A DNA stretch of 64,000 bases from Pelagibacteraceae bacterium AG-461-B04 (GCA_003211835.1 QCRN01000004.1:1-64000), one strand, 5' to 3'; numbered from the stretch's first letter, positions 8,746-18,600 are shown. Program-made: numbers and translations. The notes: generated from the letters alone by a model not told the origin.

Positions 8746-9789
8746 ATGGAAAAAAACGATAAAATAGTATGCACTGATATTTGGAAGGTATTTGGACCTA
8801 ACGAAAAAAATGTACTTTCTAATCTGGATAAAACTCTATCAAGAAGCGAGGTACAGGAAAAAACTGGACACGTAGTTGCTGTAAAAGATGTAACCTTCTC
8901 AGTTCAAAAAGGTGAGACATTTGTCGTCATGGGACTTTCTGGAAGTGGCAAATCTACTCTGGTTAGGTGCTTATCCAGATTAATCGAGCCAACGGCAGGG
9001 CAAGTTAGTATTGATGGCCAAGATGTTACCACAATGAGTAACAGAGATTTAACAGAATTAAGAAGAAATAGAATGAGCATGGTGTTTCAGCACTTTGGGC
9101 TTTTTCCTCATAGGAGAGTAATTGAAAATATTGGCTACGGTCTTGAAATCAGAGGCGTAAAGAAAAAAGATAGATTAGAAAAATCTATGGAAACACTAAA
9201 CTTAGTTGGTTTAGACGGATGGGATCAACATTATCCAAGAGAATTGTCTGGAGGTATGCAGCAACGAGTAGGCTTAGCAAGAGCACTTGCAGTTGATCCT
9301 GAAATATTAATTTTTGATGAACCATTTTCAGCGCTCGATCCTCTAATCAGAAGAGAAATGCAAGATGAGTTATTAAGTATTCAAAAATTGGTTCAAAAGA
9401 CAATGGTTTTTATTACTCATGATTTTTCGGAAGCAATTAAAATGGGAGATCATATTGCTATAATGAAAGATGGGGAAATTTCACAAGTTGGGACACCTGA
9501 AGAAATTGTTGCAAATCCTATTGATCAGTATGTTAAAGATTTTACTGAAGATGTACCGAAATATAAAGTTTTAAGCGCGGGGAAATGTGCAAGAACTGAA
9601 TGCTGTGAAGAGACTAAAGCTATGTTTGCAAAAGGCAATGATTGTATTGCAAGTGATACAAAAATTGATAATTTAATTAATCAGATTGCCGACTCTGATA
9701 AAACCTATCCAGTAATTGATACAAACAGTGGTGAACTCGTTGGTGAAATAGATCGCTCAATTGTTTTAAAATCAATGACATCCTCTTAA
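8746..9789 (+). CDS. proV: ProV-type ABC transporter ATP-binding protein
   Basis: ATPase subunit for the betaine-type transporter. The 347-residue protein has Walker A GLSGSGKST (63-71), Q-loop FQHFGLFPHR, signature LSGGMQQR (from 167) and Walker B ILIFDEP (187-193). A leading segment of about 40 residues before the ABC domain and a C-terminal remnant of a CBS-type regulatory region (about 280-347, containing KCARTECCEE) are typical of ProV. The start ATG has no clear ribosome-binding sequence. The gene is divergent from the permease across 87 nt, which must hold both promoters, and is followed 19 nt later by the alcohol dehydrogenase gene. Confidence 0.92.
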   Translation: MEKNDKIVCTDIWKVFGPNEKNVLSNLDKTLSRSEVQEKTGHVVAVKDVTFSVQKGETFVVMGLSGSGKSTLVRCLSRLIEPTAGQVSIDGQDVTTMSNRDLTELRRNRMSMVFQHFGLFPHRRVIENIGYGLEIRGVKKKDRLEKSMETLNLVGLDGWDQHYPRELSGGMQQRVGLARALAVDPEILIFDEPFSALDPLIRREMQDELLSIQKLVQKTMVFITHDFSEAIKMGDHIAIMKDGEISQVGTPEEIVANPIDQYVKDFTEDVPKYKVLSAGKCARTECCEETKAMFAKGNDCIASDTKIDNLINQIADSDKTYPVIDTNSGELVGEIDRSIVLKSMTSS

Positions 9790-9808
9790 GAAAATATAAA
9801 ATTAATTT

Positions 9809-10999
9809 ATGCCACTCTTTAATTTAGACAGAGAGGAATTATTAACTCCTCAAGACTGGGGGTTTCCAGTTCCAATATCTTATGGTCCGGGTAGATTTGC
9901 TGAAATCGGAAGTTATTGTTATGAAAATCAAATAAGAAATCCTCTAATTGTCACAGATAGCGGAAGCGTTAACCTGCCGTTTGTAGATAAGCTTGTTGAA
10001 ATTTTAAAAAAAGCAAAAGTAAATTCAGGTATTTACTCAAAGATTTCTCCAAACCCGAGAGATGATGAGATTTCAGAGGGGAAGCAATTATTTAGAAATA
10101 ATAATCATGATGCGATAATTGCGATTGGTGGTGGTAGTGCGATGGATGGTGGAAAATCAATTTGTCTAACTGCCAATAATGAAATTGAATTATTTGATTT
10201 TGAATGGGAAAAAACCCCACAAAAAATAGGACCTGATAATAAATTTCCTCCACTTATAACAATACCAACAACAGCAGGTACTGGAGCGGAGACTGAAAGT
10301 ACTGCAATGGTTACGGATACTAAACAAGGAATTAAACTTTGCATAATGCATCCTGATCTCAAGCCTTCCCTAGCCATACTTGATCCTGAGCTAACTTTAG
10401 GTTTGCCATCTAATCTTACTGCATGGACGGGAGCAGACGCAATGATACACTCTATTGAAGGTTATTGCGTGCCAGGTTTTCATCCTTTATGTGATGGCGC
10501 TGCTCTTGAAAGCTTATATTTAATCTCCAAATCATTAGTTACTGTTGTTGAAGAACCAACTAATCTTGAAGCGCGAGGTGCAATGTTGGTGGCATCATGT
10601 TTAGGAGGCATTTCATTCATAAAGGGACTTGGACTTGTGCACGCAATTGCCCATATGGTTGGAGCTGAGTTTAATACTCACCACGGCTTAACAAACGCAA
10701 TTATTTTACCAGCAGTTCTTAGATTTAATCTTCCTGACATGGAGGAGAAAGTAATAAGAATGTCACAAGCCATGCAATATACTGACCATTCTTCAGGTCA
10801 CTTCATTCAAAATATGGAAAAAATACTTGATAGGATTAAAATTCCAAGAGGATTAAATGAAATTGGAGTTCCAGAAAATTGCATTGAGAGAATATCTGAG
10901 AAGTCAATGATTGATACAGCTTTTGGCACTAACCCACGAGCTGCTACTTTAGATGATGTAAGAGAACTTGTTAAGACAAGCATTTTTGGAGCTCGATAA
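9809..10999 (+). CDS. iron-containing (group III) alcohol dehydrogenase
   Basis: NAD(P)-dependent alcohol dehydrogenase with an iron site, 396 residues. The cofactor motif GGGSAMDGGK is at 107-116, and the four metal ligands are visible: Asp210 and His214 in GADAMIHS, His278 in LVHAIAH and His292 in NTHHG. In streamlined marine alphaproteobacteria such enzymes have been linked to oxidation of methanol and other short alcohols, which would fit the C1 theme of this window; that assignment is inference. It follows proV closely and starts a run of five more enzyme genes on the same strand. Confidence 0.9.
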   Translation: MPLFNLDREELLTPQDWGFPVPISYGPGRFAEIGSYCYENQIRNPLIVTDSGSVNLPFVDKLVEILKKAKVNSGIYSKISPNPRDDEISEGKQLFRNNNHDAIIAIGGGSAMDGGKSICLTANNEIELFDFEWEKTPQKIGPDNKFPPLITIPTTAGTGAETESTAMVTDTKQGIKLCIMHPDLKPSLAILDPELTLGLPSNLTAWTGADAMIHSIEGYCVPGFHPLCDGAALESLYLISKSLVTVVEEPTNLEARGAMLVASCLGGISFIKGLGLVHAIAHMVGAEFNTHHGLTNAIILPAVLRFNLPDMEEKVIRMSQAMQYTDHSSGHFIQNMEKILDRIKIPRGLNEIGVPENCIERISEKSMIDTAFGTNPRAATLDDVRELVKTSIFGAR

Positions 11000-11011
11000 A
11001 AAGCTCCAAAA

Positions 11012-12436
11012 ATGATTACTCAATTATCTTTACAGGAGCAAATTGATTTAATTCGTAAAAAAGAAGTAAAAGTTGAAGAACTTTTCCGAGAATACTTAAC
11101 AAATATTGACAAACTTAATCCCCGGCTCAACGCAATTGTATCATTAAGAGATCGAGATTGGATTATAAAAAAAGCTCAAGAAAAAGATACCTTAAAACAA
11201 GATATTAAAATCAAACAAATTTTATTTGGGCTACCACTTGCCACTAAAGAGTTATTTGATGTCAAAGAGCTACCGACTACTTATGGAATTCCTGAATATC
11301 AAAATGCATTTCCACAGAATGATTCATTAATTATAAAAAATCTAAAGCAACAAGGTGCTACTATTATTGGAAAGTCAAATATGGCAGAGTTAGCAATAGG
11401 ATCACACACAAAGAATAAATTATTTAAATCATCTTCTAATCCATATGACCTTAGTCTATCTCCTGGCGGTTCAAGCGGAGGAGCATCTGCTGCTGTGGCC
11501 AGTTGCCTTATCCCATTTTCAGATGGGACTGATATGATGGGGTCTTGCAGAAACCCTGCAGCATATACAAACTTATATGGTTTTCGACCTAGTCCTGGGC
11601 TCATTCCTGATAAAAGAGGAGAAAGTAAATATCCTGTATTAACAACCCCAGGAGGCATTGCTCGAACACCAGAAGACTTGAGCATTTTTTTGGACTCTGT
11701 ATCAGGCCAAGATGATGAAGATCATTATTCATATAGCTTTGAAGGCTCTTTTCGATCAATTGAAAAAAATCTAAATAGTGAAATAAGAATTGGCTGGTTG
11801 AGTAACTTTGTTGAAAATTATACTTTTGAAAAGGGAATTATAGAATTAAGTGAAGATGCTTTAAATCAATTTGCTACTGCAGAAAAAAAAATATCAATTG
11901 AGCAATGTAATATAAAAATAGATCCTAATAAATTATGGGAAGTATGGTGTAATCTAAGGTCAAAAATAACATTTGATGATCTTGCTGCTATGCAAATTAA
12001 AAATTTTGAAGAGTTAGGCTTTCCTGTTAAATGGGAATATGAACAAGGAGAAAAAATAAAGGAAGTTGAAATCTCCAATGCTATTAATCAGTATCACAAG
12101 GATCGCTCTTATGTTGATGGTCTCTTTGATGTATACGATATTCTTGCTTTGCCTTCTGCTCAACTATTTCCATTTGATAAAGAAATAGACTTCCCAAAAA
12201 GCATCCAAGAAACTCAAATGGACACATATCATCGTTGGATGGAAGTCACAGTATTTGCTAGTATGTTCCAGCTGCCTACCATTTCGGTCCCTGTTGGCTT
12301 TAATGAAAAGGGACTTCCGATGGGAATGCAATTAATTGGTAAAAATAAATCAGATGCAAAAGTGATTCATATTGGAAAGTGCTATGAAGAAGTTTTTAAT
12401 CGTTCAAAAATACAACCCAATATAATAGATGAATAA
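11012..12436 (+). CDS. amidase signature family enzyme
   Basis: Hydrolase of amide bonds, 474 residues, with the Ser-cisSer-Lys triad of the amidase signature family: Lys79 in GLPLATKEL, the cis-Ser in GGSSGG (152-157) and nucleophile Ser178 in DMMGSCR. The usual DTGGSIR reads DMMGSCR here, so the loop is divergent but the nucleophile is kept. The ATG lies 12 nt after the dehydrogenase stop. The product overlaps the next gene by 8 nt. The substrate is unknown; no GatB or GatC neighbour is present, so it is not the tRNA amidotransferase subunit in context. Confidence 0.88.
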   Translation: MITQLSLQEQIDLIRKKEVKVEELFREYLTNIDKLNPRLNAIVSLRDRDWIIKKAQEKDTLKQDIKIKQILFGLPLATKELFDVKELPTTYGIPEYQNAFPQNDSLIIKNLKQQGATIIGKSNMAELAIGSHTKNKLFKSSSNPYDLSLSPGGSSGGASAAVASCLIPFSDGTDMMGSCRNPAAYTNLYGFRPSPGLIPDKRGESKYPVLTTPGGIARTPEDLSIFLDSVSGQDDEDHYSYSFEGSFRSIEKNLNSEIRIGWLSNFVENYTFEKGIIELSEDALNQFATAEKKISIEQCNIKIDPNKLWEVWCNLRSKITFDDLAAMQIKNFEELGFPVKWEYEQGEKIKEVEISNAINQYHKDRSYVDGLFDVYDILALPSAQLFPFDKEIDFPKSIQETQMDTYHRWMEVTVFASMFQLPTISVPVGFNEKGLPMGMQLIGKNKSDAKVIHIGKCYEEVFNRSKIQPNIIDE

Positions 12437-13592
12437 TAAGCTTTCTCACACTCCAAATCCCACTCTTGTAACTTTACGTGATAATAAGGCTAAATGGAAT
12501 CTTCCCGAGTATCGGAGGACTGGCTATAGAAACCTTCACAAAATTAATAGATACGGAATTTTATTAAGGTCAGATTATGTTCTGACATTAAATGAAAATA
12601 CCAAAAATGAAATTAGAGAAATATCATCGGTAAAGGAAATGACTAGTCATAAATCGTTTTGCTCTCTAATTGTAGGAAAAGATCAAGATGTATTTTATGA
12701 GAAATACGCAGAAGATTTCTCTTCTTCGCAGCCACAAACAATCATGTCAATCTCAAAAATGTTTCTTAATTTATTTGTTGGTGAGCTTTTGGAAAAAGGT
12801 AAATTGCAATTAGAAAAACCTATTTCATATTATCTGCCCAATATTGGAAGTGGTTACGCCAAGGCAACTGTTCAAAATGTTTTAAACATGAATATAGTTA
12901 ATGATTTCACTGAAGATTACACTGATCCTTATACAACATCATTTATGCACGAAACTGTGGGTGGCTGGCGAATACCAGATGAAGGTACGAATGAAGTCTT
13001 ACAAGAAGATTTTCTAAATAAAATTGAAACAGATGTGAGTGGTTCCGTGGTAAATAATACAGATAATGCATATTATAAGTCAGCAAACAGTGATGTTATT
13101 GCATTATTAATCGAAAAAATAAGTGATCGGAAATTGCGTGACTGGCTTCTTTCTTCTGTTGAAGCCATGGGTTTCGAAGATGGCTTGTATATGGCAACTG
13201 ATAGAGGTGGAATGCCATGGTTATCTGGTGGAGGTTGCCTTATGACAAGAGATTTTTTGCGTATGGGTCTCTTGTTCTCAAGAAGAGGCAAAGGAATAAG
13301 AGATAGAATTATCGGCTCAGAGAAATTTATTAACGAAACTGTATCTAATAAAGGTCCAAAATATATGCACTTAAAAGATGGAAAATATGTTTATTATGCA
13401 AATCAAACAATGAAATCGAATAATTGGATTGGGCATTCTGGATATGGAGGACAGTTTTTGATGATTAATTTAGAAACTAATGTTGTGGCTGGTTTTTTTT
13501 CTGTTTTAGAAACTCACTCAGCTACAGATGAAGAGTATAAAACTAAAATGATACTCATGCTTGAAGAAGTAACCTCAAAAAAATATTCATAG
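12429..13592 (+). CDS. beta-lactamase-fold serine hydrolase
   Basis: A 387-residue protein of the class C beta-lactamase/esterase fold. The nucleophile motif SxxK is SISK (Ser107, Lys110), a second motif YKSAN begins at Tyr216, and an HSG motif (HSGYGG) stands near the C-terminus in place of KTG. No signal peptide is seen, so it probably acts in the cytoplasm as an esterase or amide hydrolase, not as an antibiotic-resistance enzyme. The start overlaps the amidase gene, suggesting coupled translation and a shared pathway, possibly stepwise breakdown of an amide-containing nutrient. Confidence 0.82.
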   Translation: MNNKLSHTPNPTLVTLRDNKAKWNLPEYRRTGYRNLHKINRYGILLRSDYVLTLNENTKNEIREISSVKEMTSHKSFCSLIVGKDQDVFYEKYAEDFSSSQPQTIMSISKMFLNLFVGELLEKGKLQLEKPISYYLPNIGSGYAKATVQNVLNMNIVNDFTEDYTDPYTTSFMHETVGGWRIPDEGTNEVLQEDFLNKIETDVSGSVVNNTDNAYYKSANSDVIALLIEKISDRKLRDWLLSSVEAMGFEDGLYMATDRGGMPWLSGGGCLMTRDFLRMGLLFSRRGKGIRDRIIGSEKFINETVSNKGPKYMHLKDGKYVYYANQTMKSNNWIGHSGYGGQFLMINLETNVVAGFFSVLETHSATDEEYKTKMILMLEEVTSKKYS

Positions 13593-13604
13593 AAAGGATT
13601 TAAT

Positions 13605-13982
13605 ATGAAAGGGTACGTTATGGTTGGGTCAAGTAATTTAAATACTTCCAGAGCCTTCTATGATGAGGTTCTAGCTGTCTTAGGAATGAGTTCAATGTAT
13701 GAAGATGAAGTTTGCATAGGTTACGCTCATGAAGGAAATGCAGATGTAGAATTCTATATTACCAAACCTGCTAATGGAGAGCCTGTTACATTTGGAAATG
13801 GTACACAAATATCTTTTCTTACCAAAACAAAAGAGCAAGTAGAAAAATTTCACCAAATTGCCCTTGGTCTTGGAGCAACGAATGAGGGCAATCCTGGATT
13901 TAGACCAAGTGATAGCAATGCTTATTATGCTTATATTAGGGATCCAGATGGAAATAAAATCTGCGCTTACGCGTATCAATAA
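13605..13982 (+). CDS. glyoxalase/VOC superfamily protein
   Basis: A 125-residue single-domain vicinal-oxygen-chelate protein. It shows the beta-alpha-beta pattern of the glyoxalase/dioxygenase family with the C-terminal segment YAYIRDPDGNKICAY, very typical of this fold. AAAGGA 8 nt before the ATG serves as ribosome-binding site. It belongs to the plus-strand run starting at proV. Specific activity cannot be assigned. Confidence 0.82.
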   Translation: MKGYVMVGSSNLNTSRAFYDEVLAVLGMSSMYEDEVCIGYAHEGNADVEFYITKPANGEPVTFGNGTQISFLTKTKEQVEKFHQIALGLGATNEGNPGFRPSDSNAYYAYIRDPDGNKICAYAYQ

Positions 13983-13998
13983 CTAAAATTAAAATAGT

Positions 13999-14979
13999 AT
14001 GACTATAAAAAAATATATTTTACTTTCATTAGGAATAAGTATTTTTTTTTTATTAGCGATTATTTTTTTTGCTACATTTCCTTTTTTATCTTTAAATCAT
14101 CAAGATATAGAAATACCAAAGGTATCCATAGAAAATGACATTGAAGAGTATTTAAGAATTGAGGAGTCAAAAATAAGTAATATCGCACCAAATGCAAAGA
14201 AGAAAATTGTTTGGAATAATAGTGATACAAAAGTGAAAACTGAATATGCATTTGTATTTCTTCATGGTGTACTTGCAACTGGTCATCAGCATGAGTTATC
14301 TGTAAGAAAAATTGCGGATAGCCTCGGTGCGAACTTATTTATTACAAGACTATCTGGTCATGGAGTTCCTTATGAGGGGACTAAACTAATGAAAGCAGAA
14401 AATTTACTTAAAGACGCCGTTGAAGCAATTGAAGTAGGATCAAAAATTGGAGATAAAGTGATTGTAATGGGCTTCTCACTTGGTGGAGCACTAATGTCAA
14501 TTGTTGCTTCAGATCAGATTAGTTCAGAAAAATTAGATTACTTAATATTATTAGCCCCTGCTCATAGTAAATTTACTTCAACTTATTTTATGATTGCTCT
14601 TATATCTTTTCTCACAGGAGGTATAGAGGCGGATTATGCTGAGTTGTATGGATTAGATAATGAATGGAATCAATATTGGTCAACAAAAGTAGATCGAGAA
14701 GAATTGCATGAGCTATGGAAAATTCCCAACTTGTCTGACCAAATTGGTTTTCAGAACAATAAAGTTCCCTTGCTTCTATTCTACAATAATCATGATGCAG
14801 TTGTTCCTGAAGAAGGTATTAAAAAAAATTATAAAAAATGGAAGGGTCCAAAAAAAATATATGATCTAAATACAACTGAGGAGGGGCCACCAAATCATAA
14901 TTTAATTGGAATTTTTAATCCTAATCTCGATGATACTTTTATACGGGAAATAAATAAGTGGATAGATTCTATTAAATGA
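13999..14979 (+). CDS. membrane-anchored alpha/beta hydrolase, copy 1
   Basis: A 326-residue lipase/esterase-like protein. Residues 7-29 form a single N-terminal membrane anchor, followed by an alpha/beta-hydrolase domain with the nucleophile elbow GFSLGG (Ser160), the oxyanion strand FVFLHGVLATG and RLSGHG. A catalytic Asp (NNHDAVVP) and a late His (NHNLIG) complete a plausible triad. The next gene is a clear paralogue with the same layout. The two lie at the end of the enzyme run; substrates are unknown. Confidence 0.8.
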   Translation: MTIKKYILLSLGISIFFLLAIIFFATFPFLSLNHQDIEIPKVSIENDIEEYLRIEESKISNIAPNAKKKIVWNNSDTKVKTEYAFVFLHGVLATGHQHELSVRKIADSLGANLFITRLSGHGVPYEGTKLMKAENLLKDAVEAIEVGSKIGDKVIVMGFSLGGALMSIVASDQISSEKLDYLILLAPAHSKFTSTYFMIALISFLTGGIEADYAELYGLDNEWNQYWSTKVDREELHELWKIPNLSDQIGFQNNKVPLLLFYNNHDAVVPEEGIKKNYKKWKGPKKIYDLNTTEEGPPNHNLIGIFNPNLDDTFIREINKWIDSIK

Positions 14980-14994
14980 TTAGAAATTTTTTAT

Positions 14995-15963
14995 ATGGTT
15001 AAACATATCATGATGTACTTTTTATTATTCATTACTTTTATTATCAGTGTTGTACTTATTTTCATATTACCTCAACTTTTTATCAAAATGAATATTACAT
15101 TTCCAGATATTAAAATTGATAATGAAGTTGTTACATATTTAAATAATGAAGAAAAAAAAATTATATCACTCGAACAAAATGCCAAAAAACAAATTATTTG
15201 GCATTCAACATCTAATAAAAAAACAGAGTACTCAATAGTATTTATTCATGGAAGTTTTGCTACAGGCTTCCAACAAAAAGAGACATTAATAAAAATTGCT
15301 AACAAACTCAAAGCCAATCTTTTCATATCAAGACTATCTGGACATGGCGTAGGGTATGAGGAAACAAAAGGAATATCAGCAAACAACTTCATAAAAGATA
15401 CTGCTGAAGCAATTGCTGTTGGAAACAAAATTGGCGATAAAGTAATATTAATGGGATTTTCGGCAGGAAGTGGATTGGCAATGCTCGCTTCTCAAGAAGA
15501 AAAACTTAAAAACATGATCCATAGTTTAATTTTAATAGCGCCACCAACACTTACAATAAGGCCAATTATTGTTTTAGCATCGGTTGGACTACTATTTAAA
15601 AGAACTCACGAGTTCAATTTTCCAAAATTCAATGGCTTATCTTATGAAGAATGGGGTCCTTATTGGGTTAATAAGTTTGATAGCTCTCTGCCAAGAGCAT
15701 TCTGGAAAGTCTTATCTGCTGTGAAGATAAGAAATGATTTAGCACAAGTTCCAATGCTTATTTTTTATGACAAGAGAGATCGTGTTGTAAACTTCGAAAG
15801 AGTTGAGAAAATCTTCAACGAATGGTCCGGTCCAAAAAAAATTATTGATGTTAAAGCCATAAACGGAGGTAGAAATAAGCATAATCTAATTGGTATATTA
15901 AATGCTAGCCAAGATAGTTTGTTTGTGAATGAAATTTATAAATGGATTTCAGCTAATTCTTAA
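14995..15963 (+). CDS. membrane-anchored alpha/beta hydrolase, copy 2
   Basis: A 322-residue paralogue of the preceding protein: an N-terminal membrane segment (about 5-27), then IVFIHGSFATG, RLSGHG and the nucleophile elbow GFSAGS (Ser156), with Asp in YDKRDRVV and His in KHNLIG. The shared segments with copy 1 (for example GNKIGDKV against GSKIGDKV, and W-SGPKKI against W-KGPKKI) show a tandem duplication followed by strong divergence. The 3' end overlaps the converging acyl-CoA ligase gene by 11 nt. Confidence 0.8.
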   Translation: MVKHIMMYFLLFITFIISVVLIFILPQLFIKMNITFPDIKIDNEVVTYLNNEEKKIISLEQNAKKQIIWHSTSNKKTEYSIVFIHGSFATGFQQKETLIKIANKLKANLFISRLSGHGVGYEETKGISANNFIKDTAEAIAVGNKIGDKVILMGFSAGSGLAMLASQEEKLKNMIHSLILIAPPTLTIRPIIVLASVGLLFKRTHEFNFPKFNGLSYEEWGPYWVNKFDSSLPRAFWKVLSAVKIRNDLAQVPMLIFYDKRDRVVNFERVEKIFNEWSGPKKIIDVKAINGGRNKHNLIGILNASQDSLFVNEIYKWISANS

Positions 15964-17464
15964 ATAAATCCGAATAATTTTCTCTCAGTACTTTTTTTTG
16001 TACTTTACCCATAGTATTTCTTGGTAACTCATTCACAAATAAAATTCTTTTGGGCTGTTTGTATTTTGCTATCTTATCTTTCAGGAAATCCAATATTTTA
16101 ATCTCTGCTAATACTTTATCATTTGATACTACCACAGCAATAACTGCCTCCCCAAAATCATGGTGATGTATTCCAACAACTGCTGATTCTAATATATTTG
16201 GCATATCGTTTATAACATCCTCAATTTCCTTGGGGTAAACATTTAATCCACCACTTATTATCAAATCCTTATCTCTACCAACAATAATTAAGTAACCATC
16301 TTCATCCCTTTGAGCTAAATCTCCTGTTATAAAAAAACCATCCTTCTTAAATGCTTCTTTTGTTTTCTCTTTCATCCCCCAATATCCGCTGAAAACATTT
16401 TCGCCCTTTAGTTCAATAGTTCCTATTTTGCCATGTTCTACTTCATGCCCCTCCTCATTAACGACTCTAATTTCTACTCCAGGCAGGGGAATACCTACTG
16501 TTCCAGCTTTTCTCTCTCCATCATATGGATTTGAAGTATTCATATTGGTCTCAGTCATTCCATATCTCTCAAGAATTTTCTTACCAGTTCGTCTTTCAAA
16601 TTCAATGTGAGTTTCGGATAGTAATGGCGCAGAACCAGATATGAATAGTCTAATGTGTTGTGTTACATTAGTATTTAACTCATCGCTTGCAAGCAGCCTA
16701 GTATAAAAAGTAGGTACCCCCATCATAGATGTTGCGTCTTTCATCCAGAATAAAGCTTCCTTAACATCGAATTTTTCCAAAAAAATCATAGAACCACCAA
16801 CAATTGCAAGAAGGTTGCAAGCAACAAAAAGTCCGTGAGTATGGTAAATAGGTAGCATATGTAAAAGCACATCATTTTCAGAGAATTTCCAAACATCTCT
16901 CAGGACTTCTGAATTTGAAACTAGATTTCTATGAGATAGCATTGCCCCTTTTGATTTTCCTGTAGTTCCAGATGTATACAAAATAGCCGCTAAGTCATTT
17001 TCACTTCGTGCAATTGTGTGAAACGTTGTTGAGCAGTTTTTAATTCTTTCGGTAAGAGAGCCGCTTTCATCTAAATTTAATGTTAGGATTGAAGCTGATG
17101 AAGTGCTTGCAATTCTACCTATTTTACTTTGGATTTTATCATCAACAACAATCACCTTAGGTTTTGCATCATCAAAAAAATATTCTAACTCATTGAGAGT
17201 ATATCCTGTATTGAGCGGTAGGTATACACCACCAGCTTTGATGGTAGCGACATATAATGCTAATTGAATAATGTTTTTTTCTGCTTGGACAGCAACGCGG
17301 TCACCTGGAGATAAATCAATCTCTATTAGATAATTAGAGATTTTATTAACTACTTCATGAAATTCTATGTAGGTTAACTTTTTACTCTCATTTATTAAAA
17401 AAATTTTTTCTTTAGTTTCATTAGGTTTAAAGATTTTATCAAAAAGATAGTTTGCTTTAGTCAT
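15953..17464 (-). CDS. malonyl-CoA synthetase-like AMP-forming acyl-CoA ligase
   Basis: ANL-superfamily ligase of 503 residues that activates a carboxylic acid through an acyl-adenylate. The P-loop is YTSGTTGKSKGAM, followed by the RYGMTE motif and the hinge GRDKDLIISGGLNVYPKEIE; the catalytic Lys is in RNTMGKVQK. The GLNVYPKEIE version and the overall size are typical of MatB-type malonyl/methylmalonyl-CoA synthetases, but a related short-acid ligase is possible. The start codon overlaps the stop of the enolase-superfamily gene by 1 nt, so the two are co-translated and probably act in one pathway. Confidence 0.83.
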   Translation of the reverse strand: MTKANYLFDKIFKPNETKEKIFLINESKKLTYIEFHEVVNKISNYLIEIDLSPGDRVAVQAEKNIIQLALYVATIKAGGVYLPLNTGYTLNELEYFFDDAKPKVIVVDDKIQSKIGRIASTSSASILTLNLDESGSLTERIKNCSTTFHTIARSENDLAAILYTSGTTGKSKGAMLSHRNLVSNSEVLRDVWKFSENDVLLHMLPIYHTHGLFVACNLLAIVGGSMIFLEKFDVKEALFWMKDATSMMGVPTFYTRLLASDELNTNVTQHIRLFISGSAPLLSETHIEFERRTGKKILERYGMTETNMNTSNPYDGERKAGTVGIPLPGVEIRVVNEEGHEVEHGKIGTIELKGENVFSGYWGMKEKTKEAFKKDGFFITGDLAQRDEDGYLIIVGRDKDLIISGGLNVYPKEIEDVINDMPNILESAVVGIHHHDFGEAVIAVVVSNDKVLAEIKILDFLKDKIAKYKQPKRILFVNELPRNTMGKVQKKVLRENYSDLFKN

Positions 17465-18600
17465 TAATTTTTTTCATCCATCGTATAGTTACTTAACTTT
17501 GATAAAATCTCTTCATGAATTACCATGCCAAGTCCAGCAGACTGATTAAGCATTACCTTATCTCCTGAAATGTTAAAAGATAATTCACAAAATTCCTTTG
17601 AGAAATCAATATAATCCGGAAATAATTCTGCCCTTTCAGAATTGGGTATGCTTGAACAGACATGAAGCATAGCAGATGCAGACACTGACATAGAATTCCA
17701 ACAGTGGGGAGAAATAGAAATATTATTATTCAAAGCTTCTTTTGAAACTTTGATCATATCTATAATTCCACCTATTCCTGAAATATCAGGATTAAGTATA
17801 TCTGCCGCATCCCTCTTTATAATTTCTTTAAAATGGGAAAAGCCACACTGTTTTTCGCCTGTTACAACTTTCATATCAAAACTATTTTTTATTTCATTGA
17901 GAAGGCTGATACATTCTCCATCAACTGGCTCTTCAATCCAATAAGGCTTTAAAAAAGATACCTCTTTTAAAAAGGTTTTTGTTTTTTCTAAATCTTTGGG
18001 TATGGCTAAATCTAGCATGAGAGGATATTGCATTCCTACTATTTCTCTTACTCTCTCAACAAACTTGACTGAGTTTGAAGTATTTTTAAATAACGGATAA
18101 ATTTTTATACCTCCATATTTTTTTTCAAAATATTTTCCTACTTTGTCAAAGTAATCTTCTTCATCCTTTTTTAAATCACTCCAACAGGTAACATAGGTGG
18201 ATACATCGGGCTTAGGATTATCTGTTAATAAGCAGTTCAGAGGGAGATTTTTCAATTTACCAGCTATATCCCATACTGCAATTTCAATTGCACTTGTTGC
18301 AGAGCTAAAATCTAGTCCTTTATGACCATCATTGAGTAAAGATATTTCATTATATAATGAGTTTATTGATAAGTTTTCGATTTTTGATATTTCTTTAAAC
18401 AACTCGATTATTATTGTTACAATTGCCTTTTCTCTAAGATGAATAGAGAATGCTTCCCCCCACCCTTCAACTCCGTCATGGGTTGTTATTTTTATAATGA
18501 TAAACTTTTTGCTCCTAGACCAATCGTCTTTGCTTTTATGCTTGTCAGTAACCCAAATCTTCACACTAGAAAGTTTGCCAATGCTTATCTCTGTTTCCAT
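17464..18600 (-). CDS. mandelate racemase/muconate-lactonizing (enolase superfamily) enzyme
   Basis: A 378-residue member of the enolase superfamily. It has the N-terminal capping domain (GWGEAFS) and the barrel with metal ligands expected in LDLAIPKD, WIEEP and TGEKQC, and a KIYP segment where the catalytic Lys strand lies. These enzymes abstract a proton next to a carboxylate and act as racemases, cycloisomerases or sugar-acid dehydratases. The overlap with the malonyl-CoA-synthetase-like gene suggests that it produces, or works on, a carboxylic acid later converted to a CoA ester. The subgroup cannot be fixed by eye. Confidence 0.8.
   Translation of the reverse strand: METEISIGKLSSVKIWVTDKHKSKDDWSRSKKFIIIKITTHDGVEGWGEAFSIHLREKAIVTIIIELFKEISKIENLSINSLYNEISLLNDGHKGLDFSSATSAIEIAVWDIAGKLKNLPLNCLLTDNPKPDVSTYVTCWSDLKKDEEDYFDKVGKYFEKKYGGIKIYPLFKNTSNSVKFVERVREIVGMQYPLMLDLAIPKDLEKTKTFLKEVSFLKPYWIEEPVDGECISLLNEIKNSFDMKVVTGEKQCGFSHFKEIIKRDAADILNPDISGIGGIIDMIKVSKEALNNNISISPHCWNSMSVSASAMLHVCSSIPNSERAELFPDYIDFSKEFCELSFNISGDKVMLNQSAGLGMVIHEEILSKLSNYTMDEKN

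Noticed and set aside
12429-13592. Antibiotic-resistance beta-lactamase
   Set aside because: It has SxxK but no signal peptide and no KTG motif (HSG instead), and lies within a run of metabolic hydrolases; an esterase or amide hydrolase is more likely.
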